From NCBI RefSeq assembly GCF_015352975.1, contig NZ_JACYIZ010000005.1, forward strand, positions 186,001 to 250,000: 64,000 nt of DNA, read 5' to 3'. Both the position numbers and the translations under genes were made by a program. The notes below the pieces were generated by a model. The model was not told the DNA's origin. It saw only the letters and a program-made list of their open reading frames with translations, and searched no databases. This document shows, one piece after another, positions 28,578-40,519 of this stretch. The DNA is from Aestuariimicrobium ganziense (GTDB lineage Bacteria > Actinomycetota > Actinomycetes > Propionibacteriales > Propionibacteriaceae). Within the stretch, counting starts at the first letter, position 1. Every line of letters begins with the position of its first letter.

Positions 28578-29199
28578 CGCCCTGGCCCTGTTCGGCCTGC
28601 ACGACTCTCGCCTCGAGTTCGCGCAGGGCGTCGCGGGCGGCCTGGTCGGCGTCGATGCCGCTGGCCTGGGCTCGTACCACGAGGTCGACGATCGCTCGCC
28701 CCACCTCGTCGGCGGCGATCGGCTCGTCGGGCAGGTCGATGGGCACCTTGTGGTGGCGGGTGCGGCTGGCGACCTTGGTGGCCCGGGCGACCACCGACAG
28801 GTGCCCGGCGATCCCGTCCAGGGCCGAGTCACGCTGCTTCTCGGCGCGCTTGCGCGCCTCCCAGGTGCCGTGCAGGTCGTCGGGGACCTCGGCGTCGGTG
28901 AACACGTAGGGGTGTCGGCGGACGAGCTTGTCGCTGATCCCGCGGGCCACGTCGTCGAGGGTGAAACGTCCCTGTTGCTCGGCGATCGCGGCGTGGAAGT
29001 ACACCTGCAGCAGCAGGTCACCGAGTTCCTCGGCCAAGTCGGTGTCGTCCCCGGACTCGATCGCGTCGAGCACCTCGCCGGTCTCCTCGACCAGGTAGGT
29101 GGCCAGGCTCCGGTGGGTCTGCTCGGCGTCCCAGGGGCATTCGCGGCGTAGCCGGTGCATGACCTCGTGCAGGCGGTGCAGTTCAGTGGATCTCGACAC
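28570..29199 (-). CDS. mazG: MazG nucleoside triphosphate pyrophosphohydrolase
   Basis: A protein of 209 residues, the single-domain-plus-tail actinobacterial MazG. The signature CPWDAEQTHRSLATYLVEETGEVLDAIE and ELGDLLLQVYFHA carry the EExxE-type magnesium site. It hydrolyses (d)NTPs, limiting misincorporation. The GTG at 29199 lies in the terminal part of a short repeat unit (29204-29230 and 29244-29270), so the first residues come from repeat-derived DNA. An in-frame ATG at 29160 is an alternative start but would cut into the conserved MHRLRRECPWD region. Confidence 0.9.
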
Positions 29200-29203
29200 G
29201 TCG

Positions 29204-29270
29204 CTCGTTCCTCGCTCCTACTCGATCAACCATGAGCTGGGGACTCGTTCCTCGCTCCTACTCGATCAAC
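29204..29270. repeat. Two identical 27-base direct repeats between mfd and mazG
   Basis: CTCGTTCCTCGCTCCTACTC plus GATCAAC occurs at 29204-29230 and 29244-29270, 40 bases apart. On the opposite strand it reads GTTGATCGAGTAGGAGCGAG-type sequence, resembling short intergenic repeats I recall in actinobacteria (GAGTAGGAGCGAGG and GTGTCGAGA cores). It supplies the mazG ribosome entry region and start codon. Confidence 0.7.
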
Positions 29271-29281
29271 GATGGGCTCGA

Positions 29282-32866
<3,585 letters not shown>

Positions 32867-32872
32867 CCGCGA

Positions 32873-32878
32873 AGCCTA
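32873..32878 (-). promoter_or_regulatory. -10 box for leaderless mfd transcript
   Basis: TAGGCT on the minus strand, 6 bases, then the GTG at 32866. Confidence 0.65.
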
Positions 32879-32885
32879 CGCCGAT

Positions 32886-33485
32886 TCAGTTGGCGACTGT
32901 GAAGCGACGGTTGCGCTGCTGGGGGCTCTCGAACTCGTCGACGATGGCAACCGCGAAGTCCTCGGCGCTGATGTGCTCACCGACCGGGCTGTCCTGGCCG
33001 ACGACGTAGCTGCCGGTGCGCTCGCCGGGCTCGATCACCCGCGGTGGCGACAGGTAGGTCCAGTCGATGCCGTCGCTGGCGCGGTAGGCCTCGAGCACGG
33101 CGGCATAGGTGTCGGCGACACCCTTCCACTCCTCGGTGTAGCTGGCGTCCTTGAGCATCACCCCGTCGACCACCAGCGACCCGGCACCGCCGACGACCAG
33201 CACCCTGCCGCTCGGGCGGGCGTCGATCAGGGCCTGGTGGGCGTCGAGCAGCGGCTGGTAGGCGTCCTCGGGATTGATCGCGACAGTGATCAGGGTCGCG
33301 TCGGCGGCGTTGACCGCCTCGACGACCGCAGCCGTCGAGGCGAGGTCGAGCGCGTGGGCGTCGCTGGCGCCCTCGACCGATCCCCCCGAGCGGCTGTAGG
33401 CGATCACGTCGTGTCCGCGCGAGGCGGCCTCGGCGGCGACCCGCGACCCGACCATGCCGGTGGCTCCGATGATGTTGATCTTCAC
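32886..33485 (-). CDS. NAD(P)-binding oxidoreductase/epimerase-like protein (YwnB type)
   Basis: A protein of 199 residues. The N-terminal dinucleotide motif is KINIIGATGMVGSRVAAEA, followed by LVVGGAGSLVVDGVMLKD and the conserved DWTYLSPPRVIEPGERTGSY. The latter is typical of short NmrA-like or flavin-reductase-like NAD(P)H-binding proteins. The substrate is unknown. AAGGAGG lies just before the GTG, so this transcript has a normal leader, unlike most neighbours. Confidence 0.8.
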   Translation of the reverse strand: MKINIIGATGMVGSRVAAEAASRGHDVIAYSRSGGSVEGASDAHALDLASTAAVVEAVNAADATLITVAINPEDAYQPLLDAHQALIDARPSGRVLVVGGAGSLVVDGVMLKDASYTEEWKGVADTYAAVLEAYRASDGIDWTYLSPPRVIEPGERTGSYVVGQDSPVGEHISAEDFAVAIVDEFESPQQRNRRFTVAN

Positions 33486-33563
33486 ACGTCCTCCTTGACG
33501 ACAGGCTCATCGTCCACGCTACGCGAGCAGGCAGACTGGGGGCGACGAACAGGAGACCTGCCC

Positions 33564-34202
33564 ATGACCAGCAACGAGATCCGTAACCTCGACCACGTCG
33601 TCGTGGCCACTCCCGACCTGTCGGCCACGGTCGCGGAGTTCGAGCAGGCCACCGGAGTGCGGCCCGAACCGGGCGGCGCGCATCCCGACCGGGGCACCAG
33701 GAACCACCTGGTCACCTTCGGCGAGGGCCACTACCTTGAGATCATCGGGGTCGATTCCGACCAGCCGGAACCGGTCGAGCAGCGTCCGTTCCTGATCGAT
33801 GAGCGCACCCATGCCGTGGTCGCCACCTGGGCGGCCCACCCCGACGACATCGACGGCAAGGCCGCTGCTGCCCTCGACGCGGGACTCAACGTCGGCCCGG
33901 TCGGCGACGGGGCGCGTCGCACCCCGTCGGGCGACCTGCTGCAGTGGCGCCTCACCCCTGCCCTGACTGCTGGACGCGACGGCGCGGTGCCGTTCCTGAT
34001 CTCGTGGGAGGGATCGACCTCACCGGCCGAGACCGTGTCGGCGACCGCCGAGCTGGTCAGCCTGGTCGTCCGTCACCCCGACCCGCAGGCATTGTCGGCC
34101 CAGTACGCGCTGCTCGACGTGTCGTTGCCGATCGAGCAGGCTGACGAGCCCGGGTTCACCCTCGTCATCGCCGGCCCGACGGGTCAGTGGGAGCTGTCCT
34201 GA
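33564..34202 (+). CDS. VOC/glyoxalase-like domain protein (PF13468 type)
   Basis: A protein of 212 residues. The start IRNLDHVVVATPDL followed by GVRPEPGGAHPDRGTRNHLVTF then EGHYLEIIGVD gives the metal-binding His and Glu of a vicinal-oxygen-chelate domain, here the single-copy glyoxalase_3 type. Function is unassigned. AGGAG lies 8 bases before the ATG. The 3' end overlaps the convergent Gfo/Idh/MocA gene by 19 bases. Confidence 0.8.
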   Translation: MTSNEIRNLDHVVVATPDLSATVAEFEQATGVRPEPGGAHPDRGTRNHLVTFGEGHYLEIIGVDSDQPEPVEQRPFLIDERTHAVVATWAAHPDDIDGKAAAALDAGLNVGPVGDGARRTPSGDLLQWRLTPALTAGRDGAVPFLISWEGSTSPAETVSATAELVSLVVRHPDPQALSAQYALLDVSLPIEQADEPGFTLVIAGPTGQWELS

Positions 34203-35287
34203 TCGAACAGGCTGCGCTGGTCACCCCAGGGCTGTGGCTCTGAGACGACCTTGCCACCGCCCTTGCGGGCCCGGTCCATCAGCTCGTTGAGGTAGTGGTC
34301 GTGGCAGGCGTCGGCCAACGGATAGATCGGCGTGCCGGTGCGCACGAACTCGTCCATGCCCGCCATCACCCTGGCCACGGCCAGTTCGTCGTCGTTGAGA
34401 CGGGCCCGGCCGAACTCGCTGCGGTACACCACCCGCTCGCCGAGTGTGATCGAGCGCAGGAAATGCCCCTCGAGGTCACCGTCGACGCCAGCCTGCTCGC
34501 GGTGCAGTCGTCCGTGCGCGACCTGACCTGGCCCGACAACGTGGACGACCTCGTCGTCGAACAGTTCGCCGCGCTCGCCGGTCAGGTGCACGTGGCGCCG
34601 CCGGATCGGTGAGGTGTACTGCTCGCCGTTGAAGTCGTGGATGCCGATCCGGTCACCCCAGCGCAGGGTGGCGATCACCCGCAGGGCCACGGCCGATTCG
34701 ATCTCGTCGGGCCAGTCGTCTCGTCCGCGCACCTTCAGCACCGGGTCGTCGAAGTTCATCGCCGTCACGCTCACCGGGTCGAAGCCGACACCCAACGCGG
34801 CCCTCAGCAGGCTGACCCCGTGGTAGCCGTGGGCTGACGAGAACGTGGCGTGACCGATCCGGCCGAGCAGTCCGCTGCGGGCCACCGCGATCCGAGCGGC
34901 GTGGTGGGGCTGGTGCACGTACTGCTCGGCCACCTGCACCGGGGCGTCGGGGCCGAGATCGGCCCACAACTGCCGGAGGCCGTCGAGGTCGGGTGCGGGC
35001 GGGGTCTCGCACAGCACCGGGGTGCCGCGCTCGACGAACCGGCGGGTGAGCACCGGGGCGGCGTCCCATGGCACCGAGACCACGACCCAGTCGTACTCGG
35101 CCTGGCCGACGAACTCGTCCCAGTCGGTGGTGGTCGGCACCGCCCAGCGCGCGGCAGCCCGCTCGGCCGACTCCTCACTGCGGGTGAGGATGCCCGCGAC
35201 GGTGAAGCGTTCGGGCAGCAGTGAGGCGATCCGCAGGAAGTACTCAGCCCTCCAGCCGGTGCCGAGGACTCCGATCGTGGCGCTCAT
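34184..35287 (-). CDS. Gfo/Idh/MocA family oxidoreductase
   Basis: A protein of 367 residues. The N-terminal Rossmann motif is [18 protein letters not shown], the cofactor loop is [12 protein letters not shown], and CETPPAP replaces the usual EKP, so the catalytic lysine typical of the family is absent. Family members use sugars; this one is unassigned. It differs from the copy at 19122-20087. CATGAT ends 6 bases before the ATG. The 3' end overlaps the VOC gene. Confidence 0.85.
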   Translation of the reverse strand: MSATIGVLGTGWRAEYFLRIASLLPERFTVAGILTRSEESAERAAARWAVPTTTDWDEFVGQAEYDWVVVSVPWDAAPVLTRRFVERGTPVLCETPPAPDLDGLRQLWADLGPDAPVQVAEQYVHQPHHAARIAVARSGLLGRIGHATFSSAHGYHGVSLLRAALGVGFDPVSVTAMNFDDPVLKVRGRDDWPDEIESAVALRVIATLRWGDRIGIHDFNGEQYTSPIRRRHVHLTGERGELFDDEVVHVVGPGQVAHGRLHREQAGVDGDLEGHFLRSITLGERVVYRSEFGRARLNDDELAVARVMAGMDEFVRTGTPIYPLADACHDHYLNELMDRARKGGGKVVSEPQPWGDQRSLFDQDSSH

Positions 35288-35300
35288 GCCTCGATCATGC

Positions 35301-35877
35301 CTAGTTCCGGACCGGTTCGTGGGCGGGCGGGTCGGGCAACAGCGGCCACACGTACCCATAGGGCGGTCGTTCGATCCGGTAGTCCACTGACCACCTTGGG
35401 GTTGTCGTAGTTGAGGTCGGGCTGGTGGCTGCAGAAGCGGTGCCAGTAGAACTGCTTGCGCACCGGGTCGAAGGTCCAGTTCGACTCCTCGGTGTCGACG
35501 AAGATGATCCGGGCGTCGGAGTAGGCGGTGTCGTCCTCACGCCACACGTAGTAGTCGCCGTAGGGACCGTCGGGGTCTTCACGTGAGGCGATGAACCAGG
35601 GGCGGTCGGACGAGGTGTGGTTGACCACGAAGTCGCTGATCACCCGCATGCCGCGGGCGTGGGCCTGTTCGAGCAGTTACTGCATGCCCTGGTGGGTGCC
35701 CAGTTGCACCTGGATGCTGGTGAACATCGCGACGTCGTAGCCGCCGTCGCGTTCGGGCGAGGGGAAGAACGGCGAGATCCCGATGCAGTCCACGCCCAAC
35801 CAGGCCAAGTGGTCGAGCTTGCTGATCAGGCCGTTGAGGTCACCGGTGCCGTCCAGCGTGCGGATCGGGGACGAGCC
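35301..35877 (-). pseudogene. Trehalose synthase remnant (TreS)
   Basis: The minus strand encodes an N-terminal catalytic-domain fragment of a GH13 trehalose synthase: [35 protein letters not shown], an in-frame TAA at 35677-35679, then [19 protein letters not shown] and [17 protein letters not shown]. Homology ends near 35390. Both ends are missing and the fragment lies directly behind the pth stop codon. The sequence after 35390 switches frame and ends at a stop near 35301. It cannot encode an enzyme. Confidence 0.88.
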
Positions 35878-36474
35878 TCAGCTGTTGAAGAGGTTCTGGG
35901 TGCGCTCCAAGCCCTGGGTGAGCAGCGACTCCACGGCGTCGGCGACGTGGGTGGTCTGCACCGCATAGGCCTCGCGCAGCGACGACGGGATCGGCTGCAG
36001 CACGTAGGCAGCCGGGTCCTGGCGTCCGGGCGGTCGTCCGATGCCGTAACGCACCCGGTAGTAGTCGCCGGTGCCCAGGTGGGCGCGGATCGACTTGAGC
36101 CCGTTGTGGCCGTTGTCGCCGCCGCCGAACTTCACCCGGAGCGTCTCGAAGTCGATGTCGAGTTCGTCGTGCACGGCCACCACCCGCTCAGGCGGGATCT
36201 GGTGGAAGTCGCACAGCTTGCGCACCGCGCGCCCGGAGTCGTTCATGAAGGTGCGCGGCTTGGCCACCACGAGCTTGGTGGCGTCGGCCCCCACCGCACC
36301 GAGCCCGGCGGACGAGATCCTCGTCACGCTCACCTCGGCGTGCATGCCCCGGGGGGCGGTGAAGGACGAGCCGGCGCGTCGCGCCAGCTCGTCCGCCACG
36401 AAGAAGCCCACGTTGTGGCGGGTCATGGCGTAGGTCGGGCCCGGGTTCCCGAGCCCGACCAGCAGCCAGGTCAT
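35878..36474 (-). CDS. pth: Peptidyl-tRNA hydrolase
   Basis: A protein of 198 residues. Pth frees tRNA from peptidyl-tRNA that has dropped off the ribosome. LLVGLGNPGPTYAMTRHNVGF includes the catalytic His (residue 20) and Asn; HDELDID and GGGDNGHNGLKSI complete the active site. It starts 5 bases after rplY, the same pairing as in mycobacteria, so the two genes are co-transcribed. Confidence 0.96.
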   Translation of the reverse strand: MTWLLVGLGNPGPTYAMTRHNVGFFVADELARRAGSSFTAPRGMHAEVSVTRISSAGLGAVGADATKLVVAKPRTFMNDSGRAVRKLCDFHQIPPERVVAVHDELDIDFETLRVKFGGGDNGHNGLKSIRAHLGTGDYYRVRYGIGRPPGRQDPAAYVLQPIPSSLREAYAVQTTHVADAVESLLTQGLERTQNLFNS

Positions 36475-36479
36475 GCCGC

Positions 36480-37118
36480 TCAGGCCTCGTCGTCCTCGGA
36501 GTCGGCGGCCTCGTCCTCGTCCTCGGCAGCCTCGGCGCCCTCGCCGTCACCGGCGAGGGCGGCCTCGAGCTCCTCAGCGGTCGCGGCAGCCGACACGTTC
36601 ACGACCAGTGCCTCGGCATCGGTGTTCAGCTCGACACCCTCGGGCAGCTCGATGGCACCGGCGTGGAACTGGGTACCGACGGTCGCACCCTCGATCGACA
36701 GGACGATCTCGCTGGGAATGTGGGTGGCCTCGGCCAGCACCGACAGCGAGTTGAGCTCCTGGACGACCAGGGCGTCGGCCTCGGCCTCACCGGTCACGGT
36801 CACCGGCACGTCGACGGTCACCTTCTCGCCACGACGGACGATGATCAGGTCGACGTGTTCGATGGTGTTGCGCACCGGGTCGCGCTGCACCTGCTTGGGC
36901 AGGGCCAGCTGGCTCTTGCCACCGTCGATGGTGATGTCGAGCAGCGCGTTGGCCGCGCGCAGGGCCAGCAGGGTGTCGTGCCCGGGGAGCGCGACGTGCA
37001 CCGGCTCGGCGCCGTGGCCGTACAGCACGGCGGGCACCTGGCCCGAACGGCGCAGGCGGCGGGCAGCGCCCTTGCCGAACTCGCTGCGGGCAGCAGCGTT
37101 CAACTTGATCTCAGCCAT
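36480..37118 (-). CDS. rplY: Large ribosomal subunit protein bL25, long Ctc form
   Basis: A protein of 212 residues. The N-terminal bL25 domain (1-95) binds 5S rRNA; the C-terminal Ctc domain continues to about residue 185, and an acidic Glu/Asp tail ends the protein. RSEFGKGAARRLRRSGQVPAVLYG is the family opening. GAGGAG precedes the ATG. It is the promoter-proximal gene of rplY-pth. The gap 37119-37266 shows no gene. Confidence 0.95.
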   Translation of the reverse strand: MAEIKLNAAARSEFGKGAARRLRRSGQVPAVLYGHGAEPVHVALPGHDTLLALRAANALLDITIDGGKSQLALPKQVQRDPVRNTIEHVDLIIVRRGEKVTVDVPVTVTGEAEADALVVQELNSLSVLAEATHIPSEIVLSIEGATVGTQFHAGAIELPEGVELNTDAEALVVNVSAAATAEELEAALAGDGEGAEAAEDEDEAADSEDDEA

Positions 37119-37266
37119 TGGTTCTCCTCAACCTCGTTCACTCATGGGCTGGCGAGGGAGGGCACGACCGACGCGCGATCCAAGCGGAGCGTGTCGATCA
37201 CGGACCACGTCGTCCCTCGCCAAGCAGCCCTGCGAGTTTAGCCGCAGTGCAGCCCTGGACGCCAAC

Positions 37267-37293
37267 GAGCCCGCCCCCGACGGGGACGGGCTC
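37267..37293 (-). terminator. Hairpin downstream of the YHS-domain gene
   Basis: GAGCCCG pairs with CGGGCTC around CCCCC/GGGG inner pairs, starting 18 bases after the minus-strand stop. Confidence 0.55.
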
Positions 37294-37310
37294 GCGGTGG
37301 GGGCCTGTGG

Positions 37311-37469
37311 TCAGGCCTTGACGTAGGCGGAGGGGTCCTTGGCGAAGGCGTCCATGCACTCCTGGCAGCAGAAGCGGTAGGTCGTGCCCTCATGCTCGAG
37401 CTGGTGCGCGGCCGTGCTGTCGGTCAGCGCCATCCCGCAGACGGGACAGGTGTTCTGGGTGTCCTGCAT
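37311..37469 (-). CDS. Small YHS-domain metal-binding protein
   Basis: A protein of 52 residues, easily missed because of its size. It has a TRASH/YHS core: CPVCGM at 8-13, EGTTYRFCCQECMDAF at 28-43 (Cys 34, 35 and 38) and DPSAYV at the end. Such domains bind metal ions and occur in metal homeostasis or as small solitary proteins. GAAGGGAG lies 6 bases before the ATG. It is upstream-separate from amrS but on the same strand as rplY. Confidence 0.85.
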   Translation of the reverse strand: MQDTQNTCPVCGMALTDSTAAHQLEHEGTTYRFCCQECMDAFAKDPSAYVKA

Positions 37470-37518
37470 CTGGTGCTCCCTTCAGTGGTCCACCCGGGGG
37501 GCGGGCGGTACACCAAGG

Positions 37519-38607
37519 CTAGGTCGGCTGCACCCCACGGTTGAGGAAGCGTGAAAGCCTCACACCCCTGCGGGTGGTCGCCTCACCTGCATCGGCCCAT
37601 CGACCTGGAATGGCGGCGTTGCACTCCGGGCAGCGGCCGTCGAGCCCGAGACGGTATGACCTGATGTCGTAGCCGTCGCGTTGCACCAGCACCGTCTGGC
37701 AGGACGAACAGCGGGTGACCTGGCCGGCCGGGTGGTACCGGTTGCCCGTGTAGACGTGATGCAGACCCTCCTCCAGCGCGATCTCGCGGGCCCGGACCAG
37801 GGTGGCGGTGGGAGTGGCGGGCACGTCGCGCATCCGCCAGTCGGGGTGGAAGCCGGAGAAGTGGTGGGGAACGTCCGGACCGAGTTCGCGCACCACCCAG
37901 CGGCACATCCGGCGAAGCTCGTCGCCGGAGTCGTTGTGGCCGGGAATCAGCAGCGTGGTGATCTCGAGCCAGGTGTCGGTCTCGTGCTTGACGTGGACGA
38001 GTGTCTCGAGCACCGGGGCGAGCCTGGCTCCGGTGATCCGCTGGTAGAAGTCGTCGTCGAAGCTCTTCAGGTCGATGTTGGTGGCGTCCATCACAGCGAA
38101 GAAGTCGCGGCGGGCCTCGGGCGAGATGTAGCCGGCGGTGACCGCCACGGTGCGCACCCCGACCTCGTGGCAGGCCCCAGCAACGTCGATGGCGTACTCG
38201 GCGAAGATCACCGGGTCGTTGTAGGTGACCGCAACCGAGGCGCAGCCGTGGGCGAGGGCGGCACTGGCGATCTCGGCAGGAGTGGCCTCCTGCTGCAGCC
38301 GGTCGTCAGCGCGCGACTTCGAGATGTCCCAGTTCTGGCAGAACTTGCAGCCCAAGTTGCAGCCGGCGGTGCCGAACGAGAGCACGGTGCTGCCGGGCAG
38401 GAAGTGGTTGAGCGGCTTCTTCTCGATCGGGTCGATCGCGAAGCCGGACGATCGTCCCCAGGTGGTGAGCACGAGTTGGTCGTCCTCGCGGGCCCGGACG
38501 AAGCAGAACCCGCGCTGCCCATCCCGCAGCCGGCACTCCCGCGGGCACAGGTCGCACTGCACCCGGCCGTCGTCAAGGGTGTGCCAGTACCGCGCCGGGT
38601 GGCTCAT
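37519..38607 (-). CDS. amrS: AmmeMemoRadiSam system radical SAM enzyme
   Basis: A protein of 362 residues. The radical SAM motif is CNLGCKFC at residues 83-90, with an extra N-terminal cysteine set (QCDLCPRECRLRDGQRGFC) characteristic of AmrS and the C-terminal CSSC/CPEC zinc-ribbon-type cysteines. The reaction is unknown; family members are always found with AmrA and AmrB. The ATG overlaps the amrA stop by 4 bases, so the three proteins are translated as a coupled unit. Confidence 0.92.
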   Translation of the reverse strand: MSHPARYWHTLDDGRVQCDLCPRECRLRDGQRGFCFVRAREDDQLVLTTWGRSSGFAIDPIEKKPLNHFLPGSTVLSFGTAGCNLGCKFCQNWDISKSRADDRLQQEATPAEIASAALAHGCASVAVTYNDPVIFAEYAIDVAGACHEVGVRTVAVTAGYISPEARRDFFAVMDATNIDLKSFDDDFYQRITGARLAPVLETLVHVKHETDTWLEITTLLIPGHNDSGDELRRMCRWVVRELGPDVPHHFSGFHPDWRMRDVPATPTATLVRAREIALEEGLHHVYTGNRYHPAGQVTRCSSCQTVLVQRDGYDIRSYRLGLDGRCPECNAAIPGRWADAGEATTRRGVRLSRFLNRGVQPT

Positions 38608-39161
38608 GGGAGCGCCTCCTCGAACTCGGTAACGGTGTAGCGCTGCAACCGCACACCCTCGTCCCACCAGTCGTCGGCGAACCCGGCCTTGCGTTTGAGG
38701 TGGGCCAGGAACAGTTCCGGCTGCGGCAGTTGGTCCCAGACCTGGGGCAGGAAGGTGGCCCGGCGCTTCCCGTGCGCGATCACCAGCCCGTCGACTCCGG
38801 GACGTAGTTTCGCCAGCAGGTCGTCCTCGCTGGTCACCTCGAAGAGCTCCAGCGGCGACAGCACGCTGACCTCGACGTGCAGGCCGGGCAGTTCTTCGGG
38901 CTTGACCGGCGGGAAGCGGGGGTCGTGCACGGCGGCGGCGACCGCATTCGCGGCGACGTCGTCGACCAGTCGGCGGTGGGGGCGCAGGCTGCCGATGCAG
39001 CCCCGTAGCCGACCGTCGGCGGTCAGCGTGACGAAGCTGGCGGCCTCGTCCTCGAGCCAGGCATGAGTCGGGGCGGACGACGAGCGCTTGGCCAGTTGGT
39101 CGTCGATCGAGGTGCGGGCCCAGCCGGTGAGCACCGGTCCGGCGCCCGGGGGCAGGGTCAT
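38604..39161 (-). CDS. amrA: AmmeMemoRadiSam system protein A (AMMECR1 domain)
   Basis: A protein of 185 residues with an AMMECR1 domain: GRLRGCIGSLRPHRRL, AVHDPRFPPVKPEEL and HGKRRATFLPQVWDQ, the family signatures. It is the partner of AmrB and AmrS. The start overlaps the amrB stop by 4 bases. Confidence 0.92.
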   Translation of the reverse strand: MTLPPGAGPVLTGWARTSIDDQLAKRSSSAPTHAWLEDEAASFVTLTADGRLRGCIGSLRPHRRLVDDVAANAVAAAVHDPRFPPVKPEELPGLHVEVSVLSPLELFEVTSEDDLLAKLRPGVDGLVIAHGKRRATFLPQVWDQLPQPELFLAHLKRKAGFADDWWDEGVRLQRYTVTEFEEALP

Positions 39162-39976
39162 GACCGCCCACCTCCGTCGAAGGCGACTGCGGCGTAGCCG
39201 ACCACGCGTTGCCGGTCACCTATGGTGTCGGACGAGTTGGCCGAGGCCAGCACCCTGGCCGACCAGCCACGGGCACGGGCAGCCACGAGCAGGCCGTTGA
39301 CGGCCCGGGCGCCGCAGGCCTGCTCGGGAGCCAGCGGTCCGGCCAGGTCGACCACCTGGGTGAGGGTGGCCTCGTCGACGCGCCTGGCCTGCTCGTCGGG
39401 CAGGTAGTGCGACAGGTCGCTCGAGGCGAGGACAAGGGTGGCGGGGTCGTTCTCGAGGGCGACATCGATGACCTGGCCGACCAGGTCGGGGCTGGCCACG
39501 CCGCAGCAGACCGGCAGCACCGGTAGCTGCGGGGCGACCACCTGCAGGAACGGCAGTTGCACCTCGAGCGCGTGCTCGTCCAGGTGCACGTCAGGACGTT
39601 CCTCGACCTCGTCCAGGGCGGCCAGTCGAGCAGCCAGGGCGGTGTCGAGCGCACTGTCGCCCAGTGGGGTGTGCCACACGTCGGTGCCGGGCAGTGCCAC
39701 GCCGCGGGAGGCCACCCGGTGGGTGGGGCCGAGCAGCAGCACCCTCCTCCAGGCGTCGGGGGAGGCACGGATCGCGGAGTACACGTGCGCGGCGACGTGG
39801 CCGGAGTAGACGTACCCGGCGTGCGGGACGATGAACGCCCTTGGCGGAGGCCCCTCCGACGCAGGCGGTGCGGCGCGCAGCAGCTCGTCCACCTCGGCGC
39901 GCAGTCGTGCCGCCTCGCGCGGATAGAACATGCCGGCGACCGCAGGTTCACGTGTTCGACGTCCCTCAGGGGTCAT
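39158..39976 (-). CDS. amrB: AmmeMemoRadiSam system protein B (MEMO1-like)
   Basis: A protein of 272 residues of the Memo fold, related to extradiol dioxygenases. Motifs seen are PAVAGMFYPREAARL, IVPHAGYVYSGHVAAH with the two conserved histidines, DEHALEVQLPFL, and SSDLSHYLPDEQA. AGGAGG precedes the ATG. First gene of the amrB-amrA-amrS unit. The joint reaction of the three proteins is unknown. Confidence 0.93.
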   Translation of the reverse strand: MTPEGRRTREPAVAGMFYPREAARLRAEVDELLRAAPPASEGPPPRAFIVPHAGYVYSGHVAAHVYSAIRASPDAWRRVLLLGPTHRVASRGVALPGTDVWHTPLGDSALDTALAARLAALDEVEERPDVHLDEHALEVQLPFLQVVAPQLPVLPVCCGVASPDLVGQVIDVALENDPATLVLASSDLSHYLPDEQARRVDEATLTQVVDLAGPLAPEQACGARAVNGLLVAARARGWSARVLASANSSDTIGDRQRVVGYAAVAFDGGGRS

Positions 39977-40035
39977 CGCTGCCCTCCTGTGGCCAGCCTA
40001 CGTCGCGCCGATAGCCTGTTCGTCGGGGAGGCGAG

Positions 40036-40506
40036 ATGGACGATCCAGACCGGTCCACGGTCTACCTGTGTGAAGACAGGGTGGCGGCGATGATCGCGAC
40101 CGGGGCCCCGGTGCGCGCTGGTGGGAAGGTGCTGCGCCCCGAGCCCGACCACAAGTTCGCCTCGCTGGCCGAGGCCAGGGTCTTCTGCACCCTCATCTGC
40201 GCCGAGTTGGGTCTGCCCCCGGTGTCGGTGCGCCACCGCGCCGGTGAGACCCAGAGCCACTACTCCCCCGCCACCGTGACCTCGCACGGACGCGAGCGGC
40301 CAGCCGAGATCGCCCTGGCGTCGTGGGGCAACTCCAAGCTGGTGGTCGTCCACGAGCTGGCACACCACCACACCTGGACCAAGGCCGACGGCTACATCGG
40401 GCACGGACGCGTGTTCCGCGAGGCGTTCGTGGGGCTGTTGCGCCACCTCGGACTGCCTGGCCAGGCCCATGCGCTGCAGCACACCTTCGAGGTCTTCGAG
40501 CAGTGA
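40036..40506 (+). CDS. Putative metallohydrolase, TIGR04338 type
   Basis: A protein of 156 residues. A zinc-type motif HELAHHH lies at about 106-112, preceded by the Ala/Leu-rich EARVFCTLICAELGLPP helix. TIGR04338 is an actinobacterial family paired with a DUF2786 gene, as here. The substrate is unknown. GGGGAGG lies about 5 bases before the ATG; it is separated by 13 bases from the next gene. It is divergent from amrB. Confidence 0.8.
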   Translation: MDDPDRSTVYLCEDRVAAMIATGAPVRAGGKVLRPEPDHKFASLAEARVFCTLICAELGLPPVSVRHRAGETQSHYSPATVTSHGRERPAEIALASWGNSKLVVVHELAHHHTWTKADGYIGHGRVFREAFVGLLRHLGLPGQAHALQHTFEVFEQ

Positions 40507-40519
40507 GTTCACCCACCTG

